A stretch of 64,000 nt of DNA from Lachnospiraceae bacterium (GTDB taxonomy: Bacteria; Bacillota; Clostridia; Lachnospirales; Lachnospiraceae): the NCBI GenBank assembly GCA_021770345.1, contig JAETRD010000007.1, positions 96,537 to 160,536 of the forward strand. The letters run 5' to 3'. A program made the translations under genes and the position numbers. Below are positions 27,025-37,408 of the stretch, piece by piece. Under the pieces are notes generated by a model that was not told the DNA's origin, did not search any database, and saw only the letters and a list, made by a program, of their open reading frames with translations. The stretch's first letter is position 1. Every line of letters starts with the position of its first letter.

Positions 27025-30000
27025 GTGAAGACATTCACAGAGCCCCTGCAGGGCTGGAAAGAGTTCGAGGACCTGGAGAGAGAACTCCCCGGGCTGTCCG
27101 GGGTTGTCCAGATTTCGGGCTGCATTGACGCGGCAAAACCACATATGATATACAGCGTAAACAATGGTTCTGGAAACAGAATCATTGTTACGTTTCATGA
27201 GCAGAGAGCAAAGGAACTGTGGGAAGAGTACCGCTTTTTTGACGAACGCGCCGCTTATTACCCGGCAAAGGATATCCTGTTTTACCAGTCGGACATCCGC
27301 GGCAATGTCCTGACCGCGCAGCGGATCAACGCGTTAAAGATGATGGCGGAAGAAGAGACGTGCACGATCATCACTACCTTTGACGCGCTGATGAATCCGA
27401 TGCCCGGCCCGGAGACGTTTATTCAGGCGGTGAAACGGATTGCGGTCGGAGATACCGTGGATTTAAAGGAGCTTTCGTGTCATCTGGCGGAGCTTGGCTA
27501 CGAGAAAAATTATCAGGCCGAGGCGCAGGGGGAATTTTCGGTGCGCGGCGGGATTATTGATATTTTTCCGCTGACCGAGGAAACTCCGTTTCGGATTGAA
27601 CTGTGGGGGGATGAGGTGGATTCCATCCGCTCGTTTGACGCGGAGAGTCAGCGCTCCGTCGAGAATCTGGAGGAGGTACACATTTATCCGGCCTGCGAAC
27701 TCGTACTTTCCGGGGAACAGCGCGAGGAGGGGATTCGGCGGATTCTCGCGGAGGCGAAGAAGGTCTCGGCGAAGCTGCGGAAAGAGATGAAGACGGAGGA
27801 AGCTCACCGGGTACTGTCCGCTGCGGAGGGAATCGCGGAGGCGGCGGGGGAGCTTGGCATCAGCGCAGGGCTCGACGCGTATCTCTCCTATTTCTGCGAG
27901 GAGCGCGTGTCGCTGCTCGATTATTTTGATGCCCCCAATACCGTTGTATTTTTAGATGAGACCATCCGGAGTATCGAGCGGGGGATGGCGACGGAGACAG
28001 AGTTTGCCGAGAGCATGAAGCAGCGCCTCGAGAAGGGATATATTCTGCCGGGGCAGATGCGGGAACTGTTTACATGCCGGGAAATTCTCGCGAAGCTTCT
28101 GCAGTGCAGATGTATTTCTCTGGTGTCGCTGGACCTGAAGAATCCGCATCTGGAAATCAGATCGAGAATCAATATCACATCGAAGACGGTGAACCCGTAT
28201 AATAACAGCTTCGAGCTTCTGGTAAAAGACCTGGGCCGCTACAAGAAGAACGGATATCAGGCAATTTTGCTCTCCGGTTCGCGGACGCGGGCGAAGCGGC
28301 TTGCGGACGATCTGCTTGCGGAGGGACTGAATGCATTCTATTCGGAAGATTTCGAACATGAGATCAAGCCCGGCGAGATTATGGTGAGCTGCGGAAAGGT
28401 GAAGAAAGGGTACGAGTATCCGCTGCTGAAATTTGTTGTGATTTCCGAGAGTGATATTTTCGGCGGGGAAAAGAAAAAAAAGAAGCGCCATAAGGTTTAC
28501 GAAGGCGAGCGGATTGCCAGCTTTACGGACCTCAATGTCGGGGATTATGTAGTGCACGAAAATCACGGACTCGGCATTTACCGCGGCATTGAGAAAATTG
28601 AGGTAGACAAGACCGTCAAAGATTATATCAAGATTGAATATGCCGGGGGAGGCAATCTCTATATTCTGGCGACACAGCTCGAACTGATTCAGAAATACGC
28701 CGGCGCGGACGCGAAAAAACCGAGGCTCAACAAGCTCGGCGGGCAGGAGTGGGGAAAGACAAAATCAAAGGTCCGCGGAGCCGTCAAGGAGATCGCCGGG
28801 GATCTGGTACGGCTGTACGCGGTGCGCCAGAGGGACAAAGGGTTTGCATACGGGCCCGACACCGTGTGGCAGAGGGAGTTTGAGGAGATGTTTCCGTTTG
28901 AGGAGACGGAGGATCAGGAGCTTGCGATTGCCGCGACCAAGGCGGATATGGAAAGCGATAAGATTATGGACCGCCTCGTCTGCGGCGACGTGGGATACGG
29001 CAAGACGGAGATTGCAATCCGGGCGGCGTTTAAGGCCGTGCAGGACGGCAAACAGGTCGCGTTTCTCGTGCCGACGACGATTCTCGCCCAGCAGCATTAC
29101 AATAATTTTGTGCAGCGCATGAAGGATTTCCCGGTCAATGTGGAGCTGCTGTGCCGCTTCCGCAGCGCTGCGGAGCAGAAAAAGACTGTAGAACGGCTGA
29201 AAAAGGGGGAGGCCGACATTGTGATCGGCACGCACCGTCTGCTGTCGAAGGATGTGGCGTACAAGGATTTGGGTCTGCTGATTATCGATGAGGAGCAGCG
29301 GTTCGGCGTGACCCACAAGGAGAAGATCAAGCAGCTGAAAACAAACGTGGATGTGCTGATGCTGACGGCGACGCCGATTCCCCGCACGCTGCACATGAGC
29401 CTGATCGGCATCCGGGATATGAGTGTGCTTGAGGAGCCGCCGATGGACCGGATTCCGATACAGACTTATGTGATGGAGTATAATGAGGAACTCGTGCGTG
29501 AGGCGATTTCGAGAGAACTTGCGCGCGGCGGACAGGCATATTATGTGTACAACCGCGTGCGCGAGATTGCGGATGTGGCGGTAAAAATTGCGGAGCTGGT
29601 GCCGGAGGCGAACGTGGCGTATGCGCATGGCCAGATGAAAGAGACTGAGCTGGAAAACATTATGTACCGGTTTATCAACGGCGAGATCGATGTGCTGGTT
29701 TCCACTACAATTATAGAAACCGGACTGGATATTTCGAACGTGAATACGATGATTATCCACGACGCGGACAATATGGGGCTTTCGCAGCTCTATCAGCTCA
29801 GAGGGCGCGTGGGGCGCTCGAGCCGCACCGCCTACGCGTTTTTGATGTACAAGCGCGACAAGATGTTAAAGGAGGTGGCGGAGAAACGTCTTGCGGCGAT
29901 TAAGGAGTACACGGAGCTCGGGAGCGGCTTTAAGATCGCGATGCGGGATCTGGAAATCCGGGGCGCCGGCAATCTTTTGGGGGCGGAGCAGCACGGCCAT

Positions 30001-30579
30001 ATGGAGGCCGTGGGGTACGATCTGTACTGCAAAATGCTTAACGAGGCGGTCAAGGAGGCCAAAGGAATTTCGGTGGAGGAGAGTTTTGACACCACGATAG
30101 ATATTGACATTGACGCTTACATTCCGATGGGCTATATTCCGAACGAGATGCAGAAGCTGGATATATACAAGCGAATCGCCGGCATCGAAAACGAGGAGGA
30201 GGCCGAGGAGATGCTCGAGGAGCTGATCGACCGTTTCGGGGAACCGCCGAAATCCGTGGAAAACCTGCTCTACATCGCAAGGATGAAATCCATGGCGCAT
30301 GCAGCCTGGTTTACGGAGGTGGCGCAGAAAACCGATTTTATCCGTTTTACGCTGTACGAGCGGGCCAAAATCGACGTGGTGAAGCTGCCGGAGTTTGTCG
30401 CCGGCTATCTGCCGAATGTGAAATTTACCGCGGATGCGAAGGCACCGTACTTTACCTATTTCCTGAAAAAAAATTCCCGTGAGAAGAATGTCGACGGACG
30501 GGAGATCATCGAGAAATTTTTAGCGGATGCGAAGAGCCTGCGGATGGAAGAAAAGAGAGAGGAAAATATATCCGAATAA
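27025..30579 (+). CDS. mfd: Transcription-repair coupling factor
   Basis: 1184 residues, GTG start immediately after the pth stop with GGGAGGT inside pth. It removes RNA polymerase stalled at DNA lesions and recruits UvrA. In order: UvrB-like N-terminal part ([41 protein letters not shown]), RNA polymerase-interaction domain ([18 protein letters not shown], ~500), then a RecG-like helicase with [56 protein letters not shown] and [12 protein letters not shown], and a C-terminal TRCF domain. All motifs are intact and length is normal. Confidence 0.97.
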   Translation: MKTFTEPLQGWKEFEDLERELPGLSGVVQISGCIDAAKPHMIYSVNNGSGNRIIVTFHEQRAKELWEEYRFFDERAAYYPAKDILFYQSDIRGNVLTAQRINALKMMAEEETCTIITTFDALMNPMPGPETFIQAVKRIAVGDTVDLKELSCHLAELGYEKNYQAEAQGEFSVRGGIIDIFPLTEETPFRIELWGDEVDSIRSFDAESQRSVENLEEVHIYPACELVLSGEQREEGIRRILAEAKKVSAKLRKEMKTEEAHRVLSAAEGIAEAAGELGISAGLDAYLSYFCEERVSLLDYFDAPNTVVFLDETIRSIERGMATETEFAESMKQRLEKGYILPGQMRELFTCREILAKLLQCRCISLVSLDLKNPHLEIRSRINITSKTVNPYNNSFELLVKDLGRYKKNGYQAILLSGSRTRAKRLADDLLAEGLNAFYSEDFEHEIKPGEIMVSCGKVKKGYEYPLLKFVVISESDIFGGEKKKKKRHKVYEGERIASFTDLNVGDYVVHENHGLGIYRGIEKIEVDKTVKDYIKIEYAGGGNLYILATQLELIQKYAGADAKKPRLNKLGGQEWGKTKSKVRGAVKEIAGDLVRLYAVRQRDKGFAYGPDTVWQREFEEMFPFEETEDQELAIAATKADMESDKIMDRLVCGDVGYGKTEIAIRAAFKAVQDGKQVAFLVPTTILAQQHYNNFVQRMKDFPVNVELLCRFRSAAEQKKTVERLKKGEADIVIGTHRLLSKDVAYKDLGLLIIDEEQRFGVTHKEKIKQLKTNVDVLMLTATPIPRTLHMSLIGIRDMSVLEEPPMDRIPIQTYVMEYNEELVREAISRELARGGQAYYVYNRVREIADVAVKIAELVPEANVAYAHGQMKETELENIMYRFINGEIDVLVSTTIIETGLDISNVNTMIIHDADNMGLSQLYQLRGRVGRSSRTAYAFLMYKRDKMLKEVAEKRLAAIKEYTELGSGFKIAMRDLEIRGAGNLLGAEQHGHMEAVGYDLYCKMLNEAVKEAKGISVEESFDTTIDIDIDAYIPMGYIPNEMQKLDIYKRIAGIENEEEAEEMLEELIDRFGEPPKSVENLLYIARMKSMAHAAWFTEVAQKTDFIRFTLYERAKIDVVKLPEFVAGYLPNVKFTADAKAPYFTYFLKKNSREKNVDGREIIEKFLADAKSLRMEEKREENISE

Positions 30580-30660
30580 TTCCTGCCCGTGTGGCGGCAA
30601 GAAGGGTAAGAAGTGCAGCTGAAAGGTGAATGGATAAAAACTAAGAGAAGGGTGCAGGAA

Positions 30661-30694
30661 AAACCGGCGGATTCGGGGGAACCGCCGGTTTTTG
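30661..30694 (+). terminator. Terminator after mfd
   Basis: 10-bp stem AAACCGGCGG with CCGCCGGTTT, then TTT. It may also end the convergent SDR gene. Confidence 0.88.
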
Positions 30695-30741
30695 TCATTC
30701 CTGAAAGGTAGTCCCGGGACATTTCATAACAGCTCGATTAT

Positions 30742-31758
30742 TCAAAACGAATTGATTTTTCCGACCTCTTTCAGCCATTTCACCTCATCCCGCACCGTTT
30801 CACGAAATGGCCGTGTGGTGTATCCCAGTTCCCGCCGGGCTTTTGTGGAGTCAAATTTATTATTGCGGGACAGGTTGTAGAGCATATATTTGCTCAGTGC
30901 AGGCCGGGTATTATTTTTTCTTGCCTGTTTTTCCTGTATTCCTGCAATCAGGTTGGCCATTGCAATGGGGAGAAATATGCGCGGACATTTGCAGTGCGCT
31001 TCTTCCGCTACTATCCGGGTATATTGTTTGTAGCTGACGACTTCATTTGCAAGAATGTAGCTCTGCCCCGCCTTTCCGCGATCGACGGCAAGCAGAATGC
31101 CGTTTGCCAGGTCTCTCACGTCGCACAGATTAAAGGTTCCATTTATGCCGATGGGAACATCTCCGTTCATCTGCTGTAATTGACCTGCAGTTACCGAACC
31201 GATAGCATAGTCACCGGGGCCGAGGATTCCGCTGGGCAGCACAGCACAGGCGTTTAATCCACGCTCCCGTGCGGCATCGAGCACTGCCTGTGTCGCCATT
31301 GCTTTGGACTGTCCATACAGGCTGACAACTTTATCGGCATCGTAATATTCCACTTCGGAAATTGCCTGGCCTTTGGGCAGCTCCGGGATTGCACCTGTGC
31401 TGCCGATATAGACCAGCTTTTTGAAACAGGGTGAGGAAAAACACTGTTCAATGATATTTTTGGTTCCCTGAACATTGACTTTCATTACAAGTTCTCGCCG
31501 CGCGTCATTCAGGGCGACAATGCTGGCACAGTGCAGTACGATACATTCGTATCCTTCGGGGATTGCAAAAAAGCGTTCCAGGGACGGGATGTCACACAGG
31601 TCTCCCTCACAGCGCTCTATGGCTTCCGGAATGTATGCGGCGCCTTTGTCGTTCGGTAAGACCAGAGTACGGGCACGCGCTCCTTTTTCCGCCAGCTGGC
31701 GGCAGACTTCACCGCCCAGATAACCGGCACCTCCTGTTACAAGATAAAATGGTTTCAT
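30742..31758 (-). CDS. NAD(P)-dependent epimerase/dehydratase (extended SDR)
   Basis: 338 residues from ATG 31758, which has AGGAGG five bases upstream; an in-frame GTG at 31764 is less likely. The N-terminal TGGAGYLGGEVCRQL is the Rossmann TGxxGxxG loop. HCASIVALNDARRE and a YxxxK motif (YGQSKAMATQAVL) form the SDR active site; IGSTGAIPEL supplies the Ser. Resembles NAD-dependent sugar or dihydroflavonol-type reductases; substrate unknown. It is transcribed divergently from a TetR regulator, which probably controls it. Confidence 0.82.
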   Translation of the reverse strand: MKPFYLVTGGAGYLGGEVCRQLAEKGARARTLVLPNDKGAAYIPEAIERCEGDLCDIPSLERFFAIPEGYECIVLHCASIVALNDARRELVMKVNVQGTKNIIEQCFSSPCFKKLVYIGSTGAIPELPKGQAISEVEYYDADKVVSLYGQSKAMATQAVLDAARERGLNACAVLPSGILGPGDYAIGSVTAGQLQQMNGDVPIGINGTFNLCDVRDLANGILLAVDRGKAGQSYILANEVVSYKQYTRIVAEEAHCKCPRIFLPIAMANLIAGIQEKQARKNNTRPALSKYMLYNLSRNNKFDSTKARRELGYTTRPFRETVRDEVKWLKEVGKINSF

Positions 31759-31810
31759 AAGCACCTCCTGAATGCTGCATTTAGCAGTTGGTTGAGATAT
31801 AGGACAAAAG

Positions 31811-31839
31811 TTGATTATTTCCTGCTTAGAGGCTATAAT
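31811..31839 (+). promoter_or_regulatory. Promoter in the SDR/tetR divergent gap
   Basis: TTGATT, 17-bp spacer, TATAAT. Imperfect inverted arms with TTTCC and GGAAA cores (31819-31850) span the -10, a possible operator for the TetR protein. Confidence 0.55.
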
Positions 31840-31960
31840 AGCAAGCGGAAACAGGATTCACAACCGTCATTTTCTTTGAAAAAAGGCAGATAAACGATAG
31901 AAACATGGCAAAGTGTTGGTTAGGCAACGGTTTTAAGATACATTAGGGGAGAACAAGCAT

Positions 31961-32533
31961 ATGGATTTACGAGTCATAAAGACGGAGCGTGCAATTCGAA
32001 ATGCTTTTTATCAGCTGCTCTGTCAAAAGCCTGTTGAAAAGATCACCATCCGGGAACTGGCTGATTTGGCTGAGATTAACAAATCTACCTTTTATGCCCA
32101 TTATCCGACGATTTACGATCTCGTGGATACGTTAGCACAGGAGACCATCGACGAGCTCATTGCACATCTGGATAATGTGGATATGCTGACAGATGATCCA
32201 CGGCAGTTCGTACTTGCACTGTATCGGTCTATGGATATTTGCCGCAGTGACCTGATTTTGATACGGAATGTATCGAGTAAAGTGTTTACTCAAAAGCTGA
32301 GGGAATCACTCGCCGCGCATTATCAGGTGTCCGATACTCTGACGCAGGAGTATGCTTTTATGGGGACACTGGGGATATTTCTTTTCAGCGGGCTTGCCGG
32401 GGTACAGCATGAGCTCGGCTGGAGTGCTGACGACCCCAATATTACTGCTTTAGCGGATTTTGTGGAAGCCGGTGTGCAGGGTATCGGTTTAAAGGGCGAA
32501 AACGGTGCCGGACTATTTGTGAAAAAACCATGA
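31961..32533 (+). CDS. TetR/AcrR-family transcriptional regulator
   Basis: 190 residues (AGGGGAGAACAAGCAT upstream). The N-terminal HTH is clear: RAIRNAFYQLLCQKPVEKIT, then IRELADLAEINKSTFYAHY, the TetR recognition helix with STFYxHY. The C-terminal ligand and dimer domain is helical and divergent, with a TetR_C_7-like look. It is divergent from the SDR gene across a ~200-bp gap holding one good promoter; local repression of that enzyme is the simplest idea. Confidence 0.88.
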   Translation: MDLRVIKTERAIRNAFYQLLCQKPVEKITIRELADLAEINKSTFYAHYPTIYDLVDTLAQETIDELIAHLDNVDMLTDDPRQFVLALYRSMDICRSDLILIRNVSSKVFTQKLRESLAAHYQVSDTLTQEYAFMGTLGIFLFSGLAGVQHELGWSADDPNITALADFVEAGVQGIGLKGENGAGLFVKKP

Positions 32534-32539
32534 AAGAGG

Positions 32540-32568
32540 TTGCGGCTTTTTTAAAAAAGCTCTATAAT
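32540..32568 (+). promoter_or_regulatory. Promoter of the foldase-like lipoprotein
   Basis: TTGCGG, 17-bp spacer, TATAAT; 33 bp before the start. Confidence 0.6.
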
Positions 32569-32600
32569 AGAGCAGGTAATTGTCAAAAACGGAGGGGTCT

Positions 32601-33731
32601 ATGATGAGAGAAAAAAAGATTGCCGCATCCCTTTTATGCGGCGTTATGGCGGCGTCCCTGTTTGCGGGATGCGGCGGAGTAGATAAAACGGCAGTGGTGG
32701 CTACATTTGACGACACGGAGGTTTCGCTCGGCGTTGCCAACTTTGCGGCGCGCTTGCAGCAGGCGAGCTACGACGACTTCTATGCCGCATATTTCGGGGA
32801 TACCGTCTGGGACTCCGATTTATACGGAGACGGAACCACAATGGAAGATGAGGTCAAATCCGGCGTGTTGGACAGCCTGTTTGAGAGTTATACCCTGCAG
32901 GCGCACGCCGAGGAGTATGGGATAAAGATTACCGATGAAGAGAAGGCTGCGATTACCGCGGCGGCTTCGGAGTTTATCGCGGGAAATGACGAGAAAGCGC
33001 TTACGGCCATGGGGGCCGATCAGGCGATTGTCGAGGAATATCTGACGCTTATGACGATACAGGGCAGGATGTACGATGCGGTGATTGCAGAGGCCGACAC
33101 CGCAGTCAGCGACGAGGAGGCAAATACCAGCGCATACAGCTATGTGCGGGTATCAAAGACTTCCTATACCGACGCGGAGGGAAATGCTGCGGAGTACACG
33201 GAGGACGAGCTTAAAGGGCTGGCAGAGACGGTGAAAGCGTTTGGCGCCGAGGCGAAGGAAAAAGGTCTCGAGAGCGCGGCGGAGGATTACGAGTACACGG
33301 TGAGTTCGGACACGTTTACCGCGGACGATACGCTGATCGATGAGAACGTGCTTGCCGCGTTAAAGGACTGCGCGGAGGGCGCGGTGACGGACGTGATAGA
33401 GACGGACGGATTCTACTATGTGGCAAGGCTGGACGCGAAGACGGATGCGGAGGCTACCGAGAATAAACGGCAGGAGCTTATCGAGGAGCGCCAGAGCGAG
33501 TATTACGACGGAGTCGTCGAGGAGTGGAAGGCGGCGCACACCTGGACCGTGGATGAGAAAGTGTGGAAGCGTGTGAGCTTCGACAATCTGTTCACGACGA
33601 TGGAGCAGAGCACGGAAATGCTCGACGGCACCGAATTGCTTGACGCCGCCGGGGATGGGGTCGTGATTGACGAGCTTGACGTCACGGAGGATGGGGTCGT
33701 GATCGACGAGCTTGACGTCACCGAGGAGTAA
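32601..33731 (+). CDS. PrsA/SurA-like foldase lipoprotein with duplicated C-terminal motif
   Basis: 376 residues from ATG 32601 (ATG 32604 also fits GGAGGGG). The signal peptide ends in the lipobox LFAGC, so it is a membrane-anchored lipoprotein. Residues ~30-170 look like a SurA_N-type chaperone domain (TFDDTEVSLGVANFAARL, GVLDSLFESYTLQAHAEEYG). A degenerate PPIC-like region follows (AFGAEAKEKGLESAAEDY, CAEGAVTDVIETDGFYYVARL). The tail carries a motif, DGVVIDELDVTE, twice in tandem. It likely assists folding of exported proteins; catalytic residues of parvulins cannot be assigned. Confidence 0.7.
   Translation: MMREKKIAASLLCGVMAASLFAGCGGVDKTAVVATFDDTEVSLGVANFAARLQQASYDDFYAAYFGDTVWDSDLYGDGTTMEDEVKSGVLDSLFESYTLQAHAEEYGIKITDEEKAAITAAASEFIAGNDEKALTAMGADQAIVEEYLTLMTIQGRMYDAVIAEADTAVSDEEANTSAYSYVRVSKTSYTDAEGNAAEYTEDELKGLAETVKAFGAEAKEKGLESAAEDYEYTVSSDTFTADDTLIDENVLAALKDCAEGAVTDVIETDGFYYVARLDAKTDAEATENKRQELIEERQSEYYDGVVEEWKAAHTWTVDEKVWKRVSFDNLFTTMEQSTEMLDGTELLDAAGDGVVIDELDVTEDGVVIDELDVTEE
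33654..33725 (+). repeat. 36-bp tandem repeat inside the lipoprotein gene
   Basis: Two in-frame copies (33654-33689, 33690-33725) differing at only a few bases, each encoding DGVVIDELDVTE. They abut the stop codon. Confidence 0.85.
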
Positions 33732-33756
33732 AAACAAAATTTTACAAAGATTTTTA

Positions 33757-33785
33757 TTGCAAAATGCGTCCGGTCATAGTATTAT
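33757..33785 (+). promoter_or_regulatory. Promoter of the pfl leader
   Basis: TTGCAA, 17-bp spacer, TATTAT. The predicted start falls at the first base pairs of the riboswitch. Confidence 0.6.
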
Positions 33786-33791
33786 CAGGTT

Positions 33792-33863
33792 GTTATATGA
33801 CTGACGGAATCAGTGGAGAAAACCACATGGAGTATAACGAAAAAGAAGCCGACCGTCTGGGCG
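33792..33863 (+). ncRNA. ZTP (pfl-motif) riboswitch upstream of pflB
   Basis: The aptamer layout fits the ZTP class. P1 arms are GTTATA (33792-33797) and TATAAC (33833-33838). Between them are the conserved TGACTGACGG, a GTGG/CCAC hairpin and ATGGAG. After a short linker comes the conserved 3' pseudoknot element CCGTCTGGGC (33853-33862). ZTP/ZMP accumulates when 10-formyl-tetrahydrofolate is low. The class was first described as the 'pfl' motif because it often precedes formate-producing genes, as here. No U-rich terminator follows; GTCTGGG can pair with CCCGGAC downstream, so a translational or alternative fold is likely. Confidence 0.8.
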
Positions 33864-33988
33864 AGAATACCCGGACTGCCGGCTATATTTATGCGCAGCG
33901 GGATTCTGACAGAAACTCATGACAGAGAAGAAGTGTAAGATTTCTTCACAGTGTTTGTGCCGCTGCGGGCGGCAGAATGGGAGGTAGC

Positions 33989-36217
33989 ATGCAGAAGGAA
34001 TGGAGAAATTTTAAGGGCGGAGCGTGGGAGCGCGAAATTAATGTGAGGGATTTTATCCAGAAGAATTACACGCCTTACGACGGGGACGGCTCTTTTTTGG
34101 AGGGACCGACGCAGGATACCTCGGATTTGTGGGAGCAGGTGCTCGAATTGTCGAAACAGGAACGTGAGGCAGGCGGCGTCCTGGATATGGACACCCAGAT
34201 TATTTCCACGATCACGTCCCACGGGCCGGGCTATCTGAATAAAGAGAAGGAAAAAATCGTGGGCTTTCAGACGGACAAGCCGTTTAAGCGCGCGCTGCAG
34301 CCGTACGGAGGAATCCGCATCGCAGTCAGCGCCTGCGAGGACAACGGCTACCATGTGGACCCGGAAGTTGTGGAGACGTTTACCACGCACAGAAAGACGC
34401 ACAATGCGGGCGTATTTGACGCGTACACACCGGAGATGCGCGCCTGCCGTTCGGCACATATCATCACGGGGCTTCCGGACGGTTACGGACGGGGACGGAT
34501 CATCGGCGATTACAGGAGACCGGCGCTCTACGGCGTGGACCGTCTGATTGAGGACAAGCAGGAGCAACTTGACACGACCCGCATTATCATGTACTCCGAT
34601 GTGATTCGCGAGCGCGAGGAATTGTCGGAGCAGATTCGCGCGTTAAAGCAGTTAAAAGAGCTGGCGCGCATTTACGGCTGCGATATCAGCAAGCCGGCGG
34701 ACAATGTCAGAGAGGCGGTTCAGGCGGTGTATTTTTCCTACCTTGCAGCGGTCAAGGAACAGAACGGCGCGGCGATGAGCCTGGGGCGCACCTCGACGTT
34801 TCTGGACATCTATGCGGAGCGCGATCTGCGCGAGGGCACCTTTACCGAAAAGGAGATACAGGAAATCGTCGACCAGTTTGTGATGAAGCTGCGACTGGTG
34901 AAATTTGCGCGCACGCCGGATTACAATAATATTTTCGCGGGGGACCCGACCTGGGTGACGGAATCCATCGGCGGCATCGGTGTGGACGGCAGACATATGG
35001 TCACCCGGATGTCCTACCGCTACCTGAATACGTTAAATAATATCGGGGCGGCGCCGGAGCCGAATATGACCGTGCTCTGGTCCGTAAACCTGCCGGAAAA
35101 TTTTAAGCGGTTCTGCGCCGAGACCTCGATCAGGCACTCCGCGATTCAGTATGAGAACGATGATATCATGCGTGTCGTGCACGGGGACGACTATGGCATT
35201 GCCTGCTGTGTGTCCTCGATGAAAATCGGCAAAGAGATGCAGTTTTTCGGCGCGCGGGCAAATCTTGCAAAATGTCTGCTCTACGCGATTAACGGCGGCA
35301 TCGACGAGATGAGCGGGAAGCAGGTCGGGCCGAAATACCGCCCGATCACGTCAGAGTATCTCGACTACGACGAGGTCTGGGAAAAGTATAAAGATATGAT
35401 GAAGTGGCTGGCCGGCGTCTATGTCAACGCGCTGAACATCATTCACTATATGCACGACAAATACTGCTATGAGAAAATCCAGATGGCGCTCCACGACAAA
35501 AAGGTCACGCGCTGGTTTGCCACCGGTATCGCGGGATTTTCCGTGGTGGCGGATTCGCTGTCCGCGATAAAATATGCGAAAGTGAAGCCGATCCGCGACG
35601 AGCGCGGCGTGGCCGTTGACTTCGAGATTGAGGGCGATTTCCCGAAATATGGAAACGATGACGACCGGGTGGACGAGATTGCAAAGGAAGTGCTTCACAC
35701 ATTTATCGGCTATATCCGCGGAAATCATACCTACCGCGGCGGCATCCCGACGACCTCGGTGCTCACGATTACCTCGAATGTGTCCTACGGAAAGAATACG
35801 GGCGCGACGCCGGACGGGAGAAAGCGGGGCGTGGCATTTGCGCCCGGGGCGAATCCGATGCACGGCCGCGATACGAACGGCGCGGTGGCGTCGCTGGCGT
35901 CCGTTGCAAAGATACCGTTTATGGATTCTCAGGACGGAATTTCAAACACATTTACGATTGTGCCGGATGCGCTCGGCAGGGACGCAGAAAGCGGAGAGCA
36001 GAATCTGATCGCGATGCTCGACGGTTATGTGGAAAAGGGCGGACATCATCTGAATGTCAATGTGTTAAACAAAGATACGTTGCTGGATGCGCAGCGGCAT
36101 CCGGAATTATATCCGCAGCTTACAATCCGGGTATCGGGTTACGCGGTAAATTTCATCAAGCTGACAAAGGAACAGCAGGACGAGGTGATCGCACGGACAT
36201 TCCACGAGCGCATGTAG
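33989..36217 (+). CDS. pflB: Formate C-acetyltransferase (pyruvate formate-lyase)
   Basis: 742 residues from ATG 33989 (GGGAGGTAGC upstream). It cleaves pyruvate with CoA to acetyl-CoA and formate under anaerobic conditions. The catalytic cysteine pair is C406-C407 in IACCVSSM. The glycyl-radical site is G717 in [10 protein letters not shown]-terminal [19 protein letters not shown] and [18 protein letters not shown] are family signatures. Length is normal. It sits under a ZTP riboswitch and is followed by its activase, 88 bp downstream. Confidence 0.97.
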   Translation: MQKEWRNFKGGAWEREINVRDFIQKNYTPYDGDGSFLEGPTQDTSDLWEQVLELSKQEREAGGVLDMDTQIISTITSHGPGYLNKEKEKIVGFQTDKPFKRALQPYGGIRIAVSACEDNGYHVDPEVVETFTTHRKTHNAGVFDAYTPEMRACRSAHIITGLPDGYGRGRIIGDYRRPALYGVDRLIEDKQEQLDTTRIIMYSDVIREREELSEQIRALKQLKELARIYGCDISKPADNVREAVQAVYFSYLAAVKEQNGAAMSLGRTSTFLDIYAERDLREGTFTEKEIQEIVDQFVMKLRLVKFARTPDYNNIFAGDPTWVTESIGGIGVDGRHMVTRMSYRYLNTLNNIGAAPEPNMTVLWSVNLPENFKRFCAETSIRHSAIQYENDDIMRVVHGDDYGIACCVSSMKIGKEMQFFGARANLAKCLLYAINGGIDEMSGKQVGPKYRPITSEYLDYDEVWEKYKDMMKWLAGVYVNALNIIHYMHDKYCYEKIQMALHDKKVTRWFATGIAGFSVVADSLSAIKYAKVKPIRDERGVAVDFEIEGDFPKYGNDDDRVDEIAKEVLHTFIGYIRGNHTYRGGIPTTSVLTITSNVSYGKNTGATPDGRKRGVAFAPGANPMHGRDTNGAVASLASVAKIPFMDSQDGISNTFTIVPDALGRDAESGEQNLIAMLDGYVEKGGHHLNVNVLNKDTLLDAQRHPELYPQLTIRVSGYAVNFIKLTKEQQDEVIARTFHERM

Positions 36218-36305
36218 CCGGGGCGGACGCGGCATATGCGGCCGCACACCCGCGCGGCCGGGATGTATGAGGATCGGAGTCTGTGTCAGACGGAAAGGAG
36301 ACGGT

Positions 36306-37064
36306 ATGGGAAAGATTCATTCCATCGAGACATTCGGCACGGTGGACGGGCCGGGCGTGCGCTTTGTCATATTTTTTCAGGGCTGCCCGATGCGATGTCT
36401 GTACTGCCATAACCCCGATACCTGGGACTTTGACGGCGGGCAGGACATGGGAGCGGATGAACTATTGGAGCGTTTTAGCAGGAATCATTCGTTTTACCGG
36501 ACCGGAGGACTTACCGCGACCGGAGGGGAGCCGATGGCGCAGCTTGATTTTTTGACGGAGCTTTTTGAAAAGGCGAAAGCGCTTGATATCCACACCTGTC
36601 TGGACACCTCGGGAATCCTCTTCCCAGGGGAAGCTGTGAGTGCGGACAGCCCGGATGCCGGGGAGGTGCTTGGGCGGGTGGATCGCCTGTTGGCCGTCAC
36701 GGATCTGGTGATGCTTGACATCAAGCATATGGACGGCGGAGCGCACAAGCGTCTGACCGGGCACGACAATCGGAATGTGCTCGCGTTTGCCCGCCATCTG
36801 GATGCGCTTGGAAAGCCGATGTGGATCCGCCATGTGGCAGTGCCGGGAATTACGTTTCAAAAAGAGGCGCTCCGGAGGCTCGGAAAGTTTTTAAAGACGC
36901 TCTCGAATGTGGAAAAGCTGGAAGTACTGCCGTATCATGCGATGGGGAAAATAAAATACGACAGTCTTGGGATAAAATATCCGCTGGCGGATACACCGCA
37001 GCTCACAAAGGCCGAAGCAAAGGAAGCGGAGGAGATGATTTTACATGCTTGGAGAGAAGACTGA
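36306..37064 (+). CDS. pflA: Pyruvate formate-lyase activating enzyme (radical SAM)
   Basis: 252 residues from ATG 36306 (GGAAAGGAGACGGT upstream). CPMRCLYCHNPDTWD is the CxxxCxxC cluster site. TATGGEPMAQLDFL and LDTSGI are family motifs. It installs the glycyl radical in PflB using SAM and reduced flavodoxin or ferredoxin. An insert of ~20 residues around SADSPDAGEVLGRVDRL is common in Firmicutes versions. The GC-rich spacer before it (36218-36290) contains CGGCCG palindromes that may limit readthrough. Confidence 0.94.
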   Translation: MGKIHSIETFGTVDGPGVRFVIFFQGCPMRCLYCHNPDTWDFDGGQDMGADELLERFSRNHSFYRTGGLTATGGEPMAQLDFLTELFEKAKALDIHTCLDTSGILFPGEAVSADSPDAGEVLGRVDRLLAVTDLVMLDIKHMDGGAHKRLTGHDNRNVLAFARHLDALGKPMWIRHVAVPGITFQKEALRRLGKFLKTLSNVEKLEVLPYHAMGKIKYDSLGIKYPLADTPQLTKAEAKEAEEMILHAWRED

Positions 37065-37182
37065 GACAACCGTCCTGTTAGGGACGACAAATCCGTCAAA
37101 GGCCAGGCGGTTCGAGAGGCTTTTGTCGGCTTATTCGGTCAGCTTTTTGACATTGGAAGCCGGCTTTCGGATGAAAGGCTGA
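37045..37182 (+). pseudogene. Remnant of a HAM1/RdgB-like NTP pyrophosphatase
   Basis: A 45-codon frame overlapping the pflA end by 20 bp. LLGTTNPSKARRFERLLSAY looks like the N-terminal nucleotide-binding strand and helix of HAM1-type enzymes (xxATxNxxKxxEF), then it stops. No continuation in other frames through 37408; that gap holds nothing else I can support. Confidence 0.45.
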
Positions 37183-37408
37183 TGCGACGGGCTGCCACGC
37201 ATGTGTGACAGCCTGAATGGTTTTGCCGGAAAGCTGCGCGGAGAGTATCGGCCGCATTTTTTTGGAATAAAATACAGAGAGCCGGCAGAAAATAAAAAGG
37301 CGGCAAGGCAATAAAGAAGGTGTAGAAATTTTGCTTGCAGGTTTGGTTCCGCACAGACTTGCAGGCTATATGGTTTTGTAGCGATATCGTGCGGGCATAA
37401 GGAGAACT

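Noticed and set aside
28765-29760. 331-codon minus-strand frame inside mfd
   Set aside because: Antisense of the conserved helicase part of mfd.
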